Position numbers and translations under genes: made by a program. 64,000 nt of DNA from Atlanticothrix silvestris CENA357 (lineage in GTDB: Bacteria > Cyanobacteriota > Cyanobacteriia > Cyanobacteriales > Nostocaceae), in the NCBI RefSeq assembly GCF_016056295.1, contig NZ_JAECZB010000006.1, positions 1 through 64,000 of the forward strand, in the 5' to 3' direction. Below are positions 9,534 to 18,222 of this stretch, piece after piece; positions within the stretch are counted from its first letter, which is position 1; each line of letters starts with the position of its first letter. The notes under the pieces are model-generated. The model was not told where the DNA came from and did no database searches. It saw only the letters and a program-made list of their open reading frames with translations.

Positions 9534-11321
9534 TTAGTTAGTGATATTAGTTACGACTACTTTAAAAGACACTCTGCGGTTAGCTATTTGAGCTTCTGGT
9601 GCCAAATCAGTTTGTAAAGGTAGATTATAACCTACACCCAAAATTTTAAATTTGCTAGTATTGATTCCTTGGGATTTTAAGTAAGATAAGATTTTATTAG
9701 CACGATTTAGACTCAGTAGCATGTTTGTCTGTTCTGTTCCAGATGCATCGGTGTGTCCTACTATTTGAAGTTGCACATTTTTACCCAGATATTTGGCAGT
9801 ATTCAAAAGCTTTTGGATAGTTAATACTAACTGCGGTAGTTTAGCAGCTTCACTGGGAATCAATTCTGTTGTTCCACCTGAAAAAAGTAACATTTGCTGT
9901 TCAATTTGCTTTTTATATAACTCCAGTTCTGTGAGTTCATTTTCCTTAAGATTCTTATCCTGAAATTGAGTAACTCCTGGAACAAATTGCCATAATTTTC
10001 TAGCTCCTAAAATCCATTGATAAGGTGCAGAACCTGTGGCATGAAGAGTGCCGTTATTGTCAATTTGCAATGATACTGTTTTGGGGGGTTGGAGTAATTT
10101 TTCAACTCTTTTAGTAATAAATTTTGGCTCTAAAGAAAGGTAAGGTTGCCACTGACCGATAACCGTTTTGGGATTAATATTTGTAGATTCTATCAGCGTT
10201 TGAGGGTCTACTGCTAAGGGATCACGCATTCCCGAAATGAAATATTTGCCATTGTGCTGTTTGGTGTTAACCACAATAATTCCTGGCTGAGAGTTAAGTT
10301 GTTGGAGATATGCGTGCCAACGCAGTTGTCCTCGAATGGCAAAAAAGCTCCAAATACCACAAGCGATCGCTATTGCACCTAAAAAAGCCCATGCATAAGT
10401 ATAATTTTTTTTAGACGCAGATTTATACTGAATTGCTAAACAAGTTTCTAAATCAGCTGTGCTTGCCTGAAATGACTCTGTATCCCCTGTAAAGGTATTA
10501 ATTTCTCTACTCAGCTTTAAGTGAATTTTTTCGATTGCTTGTTGAAAAACTAACCTTAATTCCTGGGGAGGATTGCCACGTATAATACCTGCTAGCACTG
10601 CTTGTGGCCCTTCTTCAATCCAAATAGTCAGTTCTCCAAATCGCAAACTTTGTAATGCATCTTCTTTTCGCACACTAAAAGAGTCTCTAACAAAATCCTG
10701 AATAGCTGTCAACATGGCGGCAACTAAATCTGCATCTTGTGCCGCTACCTGATTTGCTACCAAATGTTGCAGTAATAATCCAGTTTGTTTATGTATTAAA
10801 AATACTTGTTCTACTCTATAAACTAGCGTCCGTAGCAGTACAATTTCTGCAAATGATTTACCAGTACGTTTCGCTTCTAATCTCCACTTAAAACTCTCTG
10901 GTGACAAGCTATGTTCTAATGCTTGATTTAGAGATTGCATCATTTCCTCTAAAGCTGAGGAAATTGCCTTGCGGATGGCTGGGCCAATTATTGGAAAAAA
11001 CGCCTCTGAAAGCACATTTTGGTTTTGTGTAACCGAGGCTTGAATGGCTTCTTCGACAGTCGAGACAATTGCTTCACCTAATTGTTTATCTGCCTTCGAG
11101 CGTAAAATTACAGCTTCTGGAAGCAAGCGACTAATATCTTCTGGGTGAATGCGTGGGTTATCTAATCGCTCGTAGAGTTTTTTAACTTGGGGTGGCTCAA
11201 TACCAAGCAGTAAACTGCGGAGTTCACTCAGATCATCAATGATTTTTGTACTATTTTCAACTAAAGATAAGTCCGCTTCAGGGGATATTTGAGGTGTTTG
11301 ATTAGTGGAATATTCATTCAT
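9534..11321 (-). CDS. Membrane protein with helical cytoplasmic domain and C-terminal OmpA domain
   Basis: 595 residues. The N-terminal ~300 residues are helical and contain a motif LRSLLLGIEPPQVKKLYERL near residue 33. A single membrane segment lies at about 307-328 (YAWAFLGAIAIACGIWSFF). The periplasmic part has a BON-like stretch and then an OmpA/MotB domain (about residues 480-590) with the peptidoglycan-binding signature GHTDASGTEQTN and NRRVSF. It should therefore span the inner membrane and grip peptidoglycan, with its large domain facing the cytoplasmic GTPase encoded 15 bases downstream. Proteins of this layout are found beside small Ras-like GTPases in several bacteria, as far as I recall. 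Their function is not established. Confidence 0.88.
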   Translation of the reverse strand: MNEYSTNQTPQISPEADLSLVENSTKIIDDLSELRSLLLGIEPPQVKKLYERLDNPRIHPEDISRLLPEAVILRSKADKQLGEAIVSTVEEAIQASVTQNQNVLSEAFFPIIGPAIRKAISSALEEMMQSLNQALEHSLSPESFKWRLEAKRTGKSFAEIVLLRTLVYRVEQVFLIHKQTGLLLQHLVANQVAAQDADLVAAMLTAIQDFVRDSFSVRKEDALQSLRFGELTIWIEEGPQAVLAGIIRGNPPQELRLVFQQAIEKIHLKLSREINTFTGDTESFQASTADLETCLAIQYKSASKKNYTYAWAFLGAIAIACGIWSFFAIRGQLRWHAYLQQLNSQPGIIVVNTKQHNGKYFISGMRDPLAVDPQTLIESTNINPKTVIGQWQPYLSLEPKFITKRVEKLLQPPKTVSLQIDNNGTLHATGSAPYQWILGARKLWQFVPGVTQFQDKNLKENELTELELYKKQIEQQMLLFSGGTTELIPSEAAKLPQLVLTIQKLLNTAKYLGKNVQLQIVGHTDASGTEQTNMLLSLNRANKILSYLKSQGINTSKFKILGVGYNLPLQTDLAPEAQIANRRVSFKVVVTNITN

Positions 11322-11420
11322 GACTAAAATCCCCCACCTTACAATTTACATAAAGTTGTATTTTGTCGTAAAAACTAAAAATAAAACCAGGGGAGTAAAG
11401 GGAAATATTTTTTACAAAAT

Positions 11421-12011
11421 TCAAGACTTATTATCTGTATTTAGACGAATAGCCAAGTCTGTAAACAAAGTAGCAAGATGAGAACGGTCAGTTTTATCTC
11501 TTCGGAGTTCCTGCGTTTCCCGTTCCAATAAAGCCAGAATTTCCTGGCATTTTTGTTGAATATCATCTTGCAAGCTTTTAGATTGATTAAGAATTTGCTC
11601 GCGTAGCTCTCGCTGACTATTAGTAGTTTGTTCGTCCAATTGGGTAATTTTCTTTTCTAAAGATATGGTTATATTTCTATATTCTTCAGTTAGTGCTTTC
11701 ATCCCACTATCACGCTCTGTTTGTTCATTTTTGAGCCTTTCTGTGAAAGAATCAACTTCTTTTTTAAGATAATTTTCTAAAGAATCTAAACGTTTTCTGG
11801 TTTCATCTTTGACGTTAGTTAATTCCTTAACTAAACGTTCTTCTAAACGCGCAAACCTTTTATCTACCTCTCTAGTTTGGTTGCCAAAAAGTAATTCTCT
11901 GACTTTATCTAAATTGCCACTTTCGCTAGCACTATTACTACTAAGTTGATGTGATCCCCCTTTTACTAGTTCTCCAGCATTATTATTTATATATTCTTCA
12001 GGCGGGTTCAT
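11421..12011 (-). CDS. Coiled-coil protein, first gene of the Ras-like GTPase operon
   Basis: 196 residues, highly charged, predicted coiled coil from about residue 45 to 180. It has no signal peptide or membrane segment. Near residue 35 it has VRELLFGNQTREVDKRFARL, which resembles LRSLLLGIEPPQVKKLYERL at the start of the neighbouring OmpA-domain protein. The two may share a short docking element. It is the first gene of the operon, 100 bases before the OmpA gene. I do not recognise a family with certainty. Confidence 0.75.
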   Translation of the reverse strand: MNPPEEYINNNAGELVKGGSHQLSSNSASESGNLDKVRELLFGNQTREVDKRFARLEERLVKELTNVKDETRKRLDSLENYLKKEVDSFTERLKNEQTERDSGMKALTEEYRNITISLEKKITQLDEQTTNSQRELREQILNQSKSLQDDIQQKCQEILALLERETQELRRDKTDRSHLATLFTDLAIRLNTDNKS

Positions 12012-12208
12012 ATTTTTAATCCTTGTTGAAGCTGAGATTTGCTTTTACTCTTAAGCTGTGATACTACATCCGTGGTTTAGATGCTACTCGGTAGCCAAGC
12101 TTAATTCAGTACAAGCATAAATGGTACTCTCCTTAAAGTGTCAATGTATCTATATTTTTTAAATTTTTGTAAAAGATAGCATAGGTGGGAGTTTAAATTC
12201 CTCCCTAT

Positions 12209-13546
12209 TTAGATTAGAAAGCGAATCAACACATATAATCCTGAAGCGACAAGTTGCAATACCATTACTGGAACACCGTAGTGGAGAAAAGTTTTAAATG
12301 AAATGCGTCGTCCATGCAGTTCAGCAACTCCCGCGGCGACGATATTAGAAGATGCTCCTACTAGTGTGCCATTGCCTCCCAAAGTTGCACCAAACATCAT
12401 GGCATAAAACAGGGGTAATACTTCTGGAGGAAACTGTCCTTGAAAGTCTTGCGCTAAAATTTCCGCAGGCGCTAGTCCGACAGTAACAATGTATTGCTTG
12501 AGTAAGGGTACCATTCCTACTACTAAAGGAATATTCGGTACTACGCTGGATAATATACCAACAAAAAATAATAATACTAGCGAACCAAGAAGAATATTTT
12601 TACCTAAAATCACTGCCAATATTCCTGATAATCCATTAATTACGCCTGTTTTTTCTAGACCTCCAATTAGCACAAATATACTCATAAAAAATATTAATGT
12701 ACTCCAATCTACATCGCGCAATATATTATTTACCGAATCAATTTTGCTATTGTGAGATAACAATAAAGCTAAAGCTGCTCCTAATAAAGCTACAGCAGCA
12801 GGTGATATAGGTATTGGTAAAGATTCTCCAATGACAAAAAATACTAATACAAAAGCTACAATTATTGCACCTAAAGTTAAAATTCGTGGATGGTTTATTT
12901 GTGGGTGTGGCAATTCTTCAAGATTATCTAGTTTGGTATTCCAAATTTTACGAAATAAAAACGGTAGCGTTACTATCACAACAGCAACGGCAATGATTCC
13001 CCCTAAACTCAAGCGCAATAAATAATCTATAAAGCTGATATTAACGGCATCGCCAACAATAAAGGTAGCGGGATCACCAACTAGGGTAAGTAGTCCGGCA
13101 CTATTAGCAACTAAGACCATTAATATCAGTAAAGGTACAAAGTTCAAGCCTAATTCTTCAGCCATTGGGGGAATTAAAGGGGCTAATAACATGACCGTGG
13201 TAGCATTTGGTAAAACTGCACAAATTGGTGTGACAATAGCTACAATACCAAGTAGTAAACGCTTACCTTCTCCTTTAGCCAAAATCACTATTTGAGTGGC
13301 TAAATAATCAAATATTTTGGTAGGTTCAAATGCCCGCACTAAAACCATAACGCCGAAAAACAAACCCAGCGTTCCATAACTGTTGCCAATGTAACCAACA
13401 GCTTCTTGCATAGTCATAATGTTGGTAAAAATTAGTAACAATGCTCCTAACAAAGCAACAATAGTTAAATGCACCCATTCCGTCATGATTAAAATAATCA
13501 CGCTTACAAATGTCAAAATGCTCACGAGCGCTTGCCAATTTTCCAC
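12209..13546 (-). CDS. Ion-transporter-superfamily permease (ArsB/NhaD/SLC13-like)
   Basis: About 445 residues and eleven or so hydrophobic segments in the two-half arrangement of the ion transporter superfamily (CitT/ArsB/NhaD). Conserved-looking pieces are LPNATTVMLLAPLI and GDPATFIVGD in the first half and GGNGTLVGASSNIVAAG in the second. The frame is open to 13594, but GTG at 13546 has GAGAGG six bases upstream and gives a typical start (MENWQALVSILTFV), so I choose it. It is separated from the upstream universal stress gene by a strong terminator, so it is expressed by readthrough or from its own promoter. The transported ion is not evident. Sodium, potassium-linked or anion transport are all possible. 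Confidence 0.85.
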   Translation of the reverse strand: MENWQALVSILTFVSVIILIMTEWVHLTIVALLGALLLIFTNIMTMQEAVGYIGNSYGTLGLFFGVMVLVRAFEPTKIFDYLATQIVILAKGEGKRLLLGIVAIVTPICAVLPNATTVMLLAPLIPPMAEELGLNFVPLLILMVLVANSAGLLTLVGDPATFIVGDAVNISFIDYLLRLSLGGIIAVAVVIVTLPFLFRKIWNTKLDNLEELPHPQINHPRILTLGAIIVAFVLVFFVIGESLPIPISPAAVALLGAALALLLSHNSKIDSVNNILRDVDWSTLIFFMSIFVLIGGLEKTGVINGLSGILAVILGKNILLGSLVLLFFVGILSSVVPNIPLVVGMVPLLKQYIVTVGLAPAEILAQDFQGQFPPEVLPLFYAMMFGATLGGNGTLVGASSNIVAAGVAELHGRRISFKTFLHYGVPVMVLQLVASGLYVLIRFLI

Positions 13547-13583
13547 ATTACACCTCTCGAAGTCTATTGATTGCTTACTAGTG

Positions 13584-13609
13584 AAAAAAGCCACCTAAGT
13601 ATAGGTGAC
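13584..13609 (-). terminator. Rho-independent terminator between usp and the permease gene
   Basis: On the minus strand, an 8-bp stem (GTCACCTA/TAGGTGGC) with loop TACT is followed by six T. It lies 53 bases after the universal stress gene stop and 38 bases before the permease start. It may work as a partial terminator that sets the usp/permease ratio. Confidence 0.85.
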
Positions 13610-13661
13610 TTAATTTATAAATCTTAATTGGATGAAAAATTACTGAATTTCAGTACTAAGA

Positions 13662-14330
13662 TTATTCATCAATACAATTAGGAATACCAACAACAGCACA
13701 AGGAAAATTAGTACCTAGTGTCTGAATTATGGGATGACTAACAGATTTACAGCCTAAAAAAAGTATATTAGCAGCTTCTAATTCCACAACTTTTTTAAGT
13801 TCTATAGCAATGTCACCAAACCGTAAATGAGATTTAAATGAACCCTGCCATTCTTCAGCCAGACTTCGGGCTTGCCAGATAATTCTGTCTGCTTCTTGGA
13901 GAGTAGCTGTAGGTTTATCTTGAACGGATGCTAGATTTACCTGCAATTTTGGTTGAATTAAAACAGGTGTAACAGATTTTGAGATGTTGCTAACTGCACA
14001 TTCTAATGGAGGTACATATCTGCTAAAGCTCAAAGGTTCTGGATAGTGTGGATAGTGATTTCTGTGATTTTGTTCTACTACATAAACGGCTTGTACTGTA
14101 ACTTCGCTGTTGGTAGCTAAACGTGTTTGGTGAGCAATCCAAAAAGCGATATCTAGGGCAGTATGACTGTTAGGGGAAGCGTCATAACCAACAATTAAGT
14201 TAACTGATTTTTCTTTTTGAACATTTTTAGTCAAAGGTTTCTTTGGCTCTGGTAGTAATACCATCTGCTCAATTAAATCATCTCTACCTATAGTGCTTTG
14301 CAGGCGCACTAACATTGACTTGATTTCCAC
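13662..14330 (-). CDS. Universal stress protein (UspA family)
   Basis: 222 residues with a single UspA alpha/beta domain. The first strand reads VNLIVGYDASPNSHTALDIAFWIA, near residue 43. The central part is longer than in short UspA proteins. The last strand is ANILFLGCKS, but the ATP-binding glycine pattern (GxxGxxxxxxxxG(S/T)) is not clear at the C-terminus (GCKSVSHPIIQTLGTNFP). The start is GTG at 14330 with GGAGAAG upstream, or ATG at 14315; both precede the domain. A ydaO-type riboswitch lies in its leader. UspA domains bind ATP or, in some family members such as KdpD, cyclic di-AMP, so control of this gene by a cyclic di-AMP riboswitch would be coherent. That link is inference. Confidence 0.85.
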   Translation of the reverse strand: MEIKSMLVRLQSTIGRDDLIEQMVLLPEPKKPLTKNVQKEKSVNLIVGYDASPNSHTALDIAFWIAHQTRLATNSEVTVQAVYVVEQNHRNHYPHYPEPLSFSRYVPPLECAVSNISKSVTPVLIQPKLQVNLASVQDKPTATLQEADRIIWQARSLAEEWQGSFKSHLRFGDIAIELKKVVELEAANILFLGCKSVSHPIIQTLGTNFPCAVVGIPNCIDE

Positions 14331-14520
14331 AGTTATAACTTCTCCCCAATGAAATGAATGATGAATGAGAAGCAGGAAGAATAAAGGCTGAAGTGTGAAT
14401 GATGAAGTATATTTTCATCCTATTCTTCTTTATGAACGGCTAGCCTGCGGCGAATGCCGAACATCCTTTATATTTCATCCTTTCTTTCAGGAAACCCCAA
14501 TAACAATTAATAAGCCTTGG

Positions 14521-14650
14521 GGGTTCCTTCCATTGCCGACGGAGTTAGCTGACGGGCTAAGACTGGAAGGTGTCTCTCGTAAGATTAGCCCCAAACATTG
14601 GTTCCTCCGTTCCAAATTCAGGTTTAATGAACTTGAATTAGGCTACCCAC
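14521..14650 (-). ncRNA. Cyclic di-AMP (ydaO/yuaA) riboswitch, leader of usp
   Basis: Read on the minus strand, the region shows the conserved blocks of the ydaO/yuaA leader in order: a CTAATTCA..TGAAT helix, the strongly conserved GGAGGAACCA, then TGGGGC, a variable hairpin, and CCCGTCAGCTAACTCCGT followed by GGCAATGGAAGGA. B. subtilis ydaO has the matching CCGTCAGCTAACCTCGTAAGCG and GAGAGGAGG. The element is about 190 bases upstream of the usp start. A hairpin (14489-14527) that overlaps its 3' end could be the expression platform. The boundaries are approximate. An open frame on the opposite strand here is an artefact. Confidence 0.9.
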
Positions 14651-14670
14651 TAAAGAAATGATAGTCTAAA

Positions 14671-15510
14671 TTATTCGTCTTGGGTAAAATAGTGATCCAG
14701 AAAGTTGAGGGCGTGGTTACGGAGTTCAAAATATTCTTTGGAATTTCGCATAGTGGCGCGATCGCGTGGATGCTCAAAAGGTACTTCTAATATTTCCCCA
14801 ATCGTAGCTGCCGGCCCATTAGTCATTAAGACGATGCGATCTGACATGTAAATTGCTTCATCTACATCGTGAGTAATCATCATCACTGCTTGCCGATGGT
14901 TTTCCCAAATATCTAATACTTGTCGCTGCAATTTTCCCCTAGTTAATGCATCTAGTGCCCCAAAAGGTTCATCCATCAACAACATTTTTGGGCGAATTGC
15001 TAAGGCTCTAGCAATGCCTACCCGTTGTTTCATACCTCCAGAAATTTCATCAGGATATTTGTCTGCTGCCGCCGTTAAGTTTACCATCGCTAAGTGTTCG
15101 TTCACAATGCTAATTTTTTCGGCACGATTAGCATTTTTAAGCACTTCATCTACTGCTAGACGGATATTTTCTCGCACAGTTAACCAAGGTAATAGCGAGT
15201 AATTTTGAAATACCATCATGCGTTCGGCTCCTGGTTGGCGAATTTCTTTTCCATCCAGCCGCACGGAGCCAGAAGTTGCTTTTTCTAAACCAGCTACTAT
15301 TTTTAGTAAGGTTGATTTACCACAACCAGAGTGACCAATTACAGAAATATATTCGTCTTCACCAATGGTGAGATTGACACCATCTAGAACAACAAAATTA
15401 CCTTTGTCTGGTGTTGGATAAGACTTGACTAAATTTTCAATTTCTAAAAAACCAGTGCGCTGCATAACTTCAGTCTGAGTATTGGTAGGTAATGAGGTAT
15501 ATTCCATCAT
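14671..15510 (-). CDS. Nitrate/bicarbonate-type ABC transporter ATPase
   Basis: ATP-binding subunit of a NrtD/CmpD/TauB-type importer, 279 residues. Walker A is GHSGCGKST (near residue 59), followed by the Q-loop (MVFQNYSLLPW), the signature ISGGMKQRVGIARAL, Walker B LLMDEPFGALD and the H-loop TH. The ATG at 15510 follows GGAGCC at a suitable spacing. The open frame extends three bases further to a TTG, which is unlikely. It is the last gene of a permease, binding-protein, ATPase operon that begins with a ydaO riboswitch. There is no NrtC-like fusion with a second binding domain, so this is not a standard nrtABCD or cmpABCD set. Confidence 0.93.
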   Translation of the reverse strand: MMEYTSLPTNTQTEVMQRTGFLEIENLVKSYPTPDKGNFVVLDGVNLTIGEDEYISVIGHSGCGKSTLLKIVAGLEKATSGSVRLDGKEIRQPGAERMMVFQNYSLLPWLTVRENIRLAVDEVLKNANRAEKISIVNEHLAMVNLTAAADKYPDEISGGMKQRVGIARALAIRPKMLLMDEPFGALDALTRGKLQRQVLDIWENHRQAVMMITHDVDEAIYMSDRIVLMTNGPAATIGEILEVPFEHPRDRATMRNSKEYFELRNHALNFLDHYFTQDE

Positions 15511-15560
15511 CAAAGGCTCCGGAAATAATTTAGTTTTTAGCCAATATTGAAAGCTGATAA

Positions 15561-17000
15561 TTAAGACATAAAAAAACGAGTGGGCGCGTTAGCTTTGATG
15601 GCAAAACTATTCAAATAACCCACCGGATCACTAGGGTCAAAACCTTTTTTATCTATGAACATTTCTGGGGATTCGACTTTGTAATCATCTTTGGGGCACT
15701 CAATACCCATTTCAGCGGCTATCTCACGATATAAATCTGTTCTCCAGCCTGCTTCGGCTAGCTTCTCCGCATCTTTAGGAAATTCTTTAATTTGTCCCCA
15801 ACGAGCTGCTTGAGTCATTAACCAGATACTTCTGGATCTCCATAAGAATGTTGAGTGTTCTGCTGGCTGTTTAGGAAGGTTGTCAGGAATATCAAAGAAA
15901 ATTGTAGTGTCAGCAGCTTTAATGGTGCGATCTTTGCCATCAAATCCACCGTAGTTGTAATTGCCGATAATTCCCGCCCCTGTAAACTTAGCGATTGGTG
16001 CATTCTGATTTTTGGGTCTTGCACCTGTAAAGGATCGGTCTGTAATTAATTCTGCAACTTCTTGACGGTTTTCTACTTTGCTGCAATACTGACAGGCTTC
16101 AATCATTGCTTTGACTAAAGAACGATAGGTGTTGGGACATTTTTCAATAAAAGATTCCATTACTCCCAGCAGTCTATCTGGGTGTCCTAACCAAACTTCT
16201 TTACCTTGAGCAAAGGTAAAACCGATATTTTCGTTACCTGTAATTGCTCTGGTGTTCCAGGGTTCTGCCACCATGTAAGCTTGCATTGCGCCAATCCGCA
16301 CGTTTGTTAACATCTGGGGTGGTGGCACGATGATGACGCGAAACTCTTTAAGGGGATCAACGCCAGCAGCAGCAGATACATAACGGAGAAAGTATTCGTA
16401 AATGGCAGAACTCAGCACTACTGCCCAGACTTTCCGTTCTGGGGGCTGCTTTTCAAAGTAGCCTCTAAAGTCTTTACCAAATGCTTCTAAAGCACCATCG
16501 CCATAAGTTTCTTGGTACTCGTACCACGGCCGCAGACCAAAATCCCACATGGCTTTGTTCATTGTCATGGCGTTACCGTGGCGGTGAATGGTCATGGCTG
16601 CACATAAAGGGGCATGGCGTGCGCCTTCAGCACCAATTCTGGCGTTAGTGACAGCACCGGATACTACGGGTGAAGCATCCAGACGACCAAAAATTAAGCC
16701 GTCGCGGGAGGTTGCCCAACTAGCTTCGCGGTTGAGTTTGACGTTCAAGCCATACTTGCGGAAGAAGCCTTTTTTCCAAGCGATCGCAAATGGGGCACAA
16801 TCATTCACAGGAACGTAACCAACGGTAAGATCAGATTTTTCTAAAGCTTGGGATTTAACTACTGGTTCAACAGCTAAGGCTTCTTCGGTTAGTCCTTTAG
16901 CACCAGTGTTCCCAGTCATTCCACACGACGACAACGCCATTGTCGCTGTCGTTGCTCCTATTCCTTTGATAATGTCTCGTCGAGTCCAGTTATCACTCAT
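15561..17000 (-). CDS. NrtA/CmpA-like solute-binding protein with Tat-type signal
   Basis: 479-residue binding protein of the nitrate/bicarbonate family. The N-terminus (TRRDIIKGIGATTATMALSSCG) has a twin-arginine motif and a lipobox-like Cys, as in NrtA and CmpA. Family blocks are clear: VGYVPVNDCAPFAIAWKKGFF, GLNVKLNREASWATSRD, VIIVPPPQMLTNVRIGAMQAY and EPWNTRAI. The ligand pocket residues cannot be assigned by eye to nitrate, nitrite, bicarbonate or something else. GGAGC lies six bases before the ATG. It is in an operon between the permease and ATPase genes. Because its leader RNA looks like a cyclic di-AMP sensor, an osmolyte or another charged solute is also possible. Confidence 0.93.
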   Translation of the reverse strand: MSDNWTRRDIIKGIGATTATMALSSCGMTGNTGAKGLTEEALAVEPVVKSQALEKSDLTVGYVPVNDCAPFAIAWKKGFFRKYGLNVKLNREASWATSRDGLIFGRLDASPVVSGAVTNARIGAEGARHAPLCAAMTIHRHGNAMTMNKAMWDFGLRPWYEYQETYGDGALEAFGKDFRGYFEKQPPERKVWAVVLSSAIYEYFLRYVSAAAGVDPLKEFRVIIVPPPQMLTNVRIGAMQAYMVAEPWNTRAITGNENIGFTFAQGKEVWLGHPDRLLGVMESFIEKCPNTYRSLVKAMIEACQYCSKVENRQEVAELITDRSFTGARPKNQNAPIAKFTGAGIIGNYNYGGFDGKDRTIKAADTTIFFDIPDNLPKQPAEHSTFLWRSRSIWLMTQAARWGQIKEFPKDAEKLAEAGWRTDLYREIAAEMGIECPKDDYKVESPEMFIDKKGFDPSDPVGYLNSFAIKANAPTRFFMS

Positions 17001-17131
17001 TTTTGTAGCTCCAATGGTGATTAATTAGTCATGAGTCTGTTCACGCACAGACCTAGTGAACCAGGTGCGTCACCCGGAGGGTGACACAGAGTCTCGTTGC
17101 GTCTGATTATTTTGGTAGTAGTCGAATTTTG

Positions 17132-17983
17132 TTAATTAGAAGTTACAGGACGGCGAGTTACTAATTCTTGGATTTTGCCTAAAGCATAATCTAGAATTAG
17201 TCCAGTTAAGCCGATTACTAGCACTGCTAAGAAAACTGAACTCAGGTTTAAACGGCTCCATTCATCCCAGACAAAAAAGCCGATACCTATACCACCTGTG
17301 AGCATTTCCACCGCCACGATTACTAGCCAAGCAATCCCTAGACTGATTCGCAAACCTGTAAAAATATACGGCAAACTAGCAGGCCAAATAATTTTTGTAA
17401 TCCTTCGCCAACGAGGCATTTCTAGTACTCGCGCCACATCTAAATAATCTTTGGGAACACTAGAAACACCTAAGGCGGTGTTAATAATTGTCGGCCATAA
17501 GGAAGTAATGAAAATCACAAAAATTGCTGAAGGGTCTGCCAAATTGAAAATGGCTAAAGCAATGGGTAGCCAAGCCAGAGGCGACACGGGTTTAAAAATT
17601 TGAATGATGGGATTAAAAGCTAGCATTGCTGATTTGGACATGCCAATCAAAAATCCCAAGGGAATCGCCACTACTGCACCTAACACAAAACCGATCAGCA
17701 CCCGGCGCAGACTTGCTATCAATAGCCAACCAATTCCTAAGTTACCCGGCCCTCTTTGGTAGAAGGGGTTCAAAATATAGTCGAGGTTAGCGATCAGTGT
17801 CTCTGGTGGAGTAGGCATCAATTCATGATTAACAAGGGCAACAACCCACCACAGCAAGATGATTCCCAAGAAACCCAAAGCAGGTAAAAAGACAACATCC
17901 CTGGCTATCACAGGTTTGGCCTTTTTCCAGGCAGCTTGGCCAGCGATCGCAATCATCGCTGCTAAATTTAATTGCAACACCAT
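17132..17983 (-). CDS. Nitrate/taurine-type ABC transporter permease
   Basis: Inner-membrane permease of 283 residues, NrtB/CmpB/SsuC-like, with about six membrane segments. The ATPase-coupling EAA-like loop is seen near residue 190 (DYLDVARVLEMPRWRRITKIIWPASLPYIFTGLRI). GAGG precedes the ATG. It is the first gene of the operon, unlike nrtABCD where the binding protein comes first. The 100 bases before it follow directly on a ydaO riboswitch. Confidence 0.93.
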   Translation of the reverse strand: MVLQLNLAAMIAIAGQAAWKKAKPVIARDVVFLPALGFLGIILLWWVVALVNHELMPTPPETLIANLDYILNPFYQRGPGNLGIGWLLIASLRRVLIGFVLGAVVAIPLGFLIGMSKSAMLAFNPIIQIFKPVSPLAWLPIALAIFNLADPSAIFVIFITSLWPTIINTALGVSSVPKDYLDVARVLEMPRWRRITKIIWPASLPYIFTGLRISLGIAWLVIVAVEMLTGGIGIGFFVWDEWSRLNLSSVFLAVLVIGLTGLILDYALGKIQELVTRRPVTSN

Positions 17984-18083
17984 TTACAACCTCAACAGAT
18001 TTAAATGCGGGTACACAGAATTTGAGCAGTACCAGCCCTGGACACTGATGAGATCGCAATATTACAAAAATGCCGTCTCTTCA

Positions 18084-18215
18084 GTCTCCTCTCAATGCTT
18101 ACGAAGTTAGCTGACGGGCTAGGGCTGAGAGATGCCCCTCTCTAAAATGTAGAGATACGCCCCATAAATTGGTTCCTCCGCTTCAGCCTTACATGCTGAA
18201 TTAAGCTGACTTACT
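18084..18215 (-). ncRNA. Cyclic di-AMP (ydaO/yuaA) riboswitch, leader of ABC transporter
   Basis: On the minus strand this leader has AGCTTAATTCAGC..GCTGAA, then GCGGAGGAACCA, TGGGGC, a variable hairpin closed by ATCTCT/AGAGAG, then AGCCCGTCAGCTAACTTCGT, AAGCATT and finally GAGAGGAGA. These match the ydaO/yuaA consensus block by block, more closely than the copy at 14521. It ends about 100 bases upstream of the permease start. No clear terminator follows, so control may act on translation or through a hairpin I did not resolve. The ligand, cyclic di-AMP, is known for the family. Confidence 0.92.
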
Positions 18216-18222
18216 CTATAAG

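Noticed and set aside
14395-14661. Plus-strand open frame of 88 codons
   Set aside because: It lies antisense to the ydaO-type riboswitch, whose conserved blocks explain the sequence; it has no protein family features.
14671-17983. Assignment of the ABC transporter as nrtABD or cmpABD
   Set aside because: Gene order differs, there is no NrtC/CmpC-like fusion, and the leader is a cyclic di-AMP type riboswitch, so the substrate is left open.
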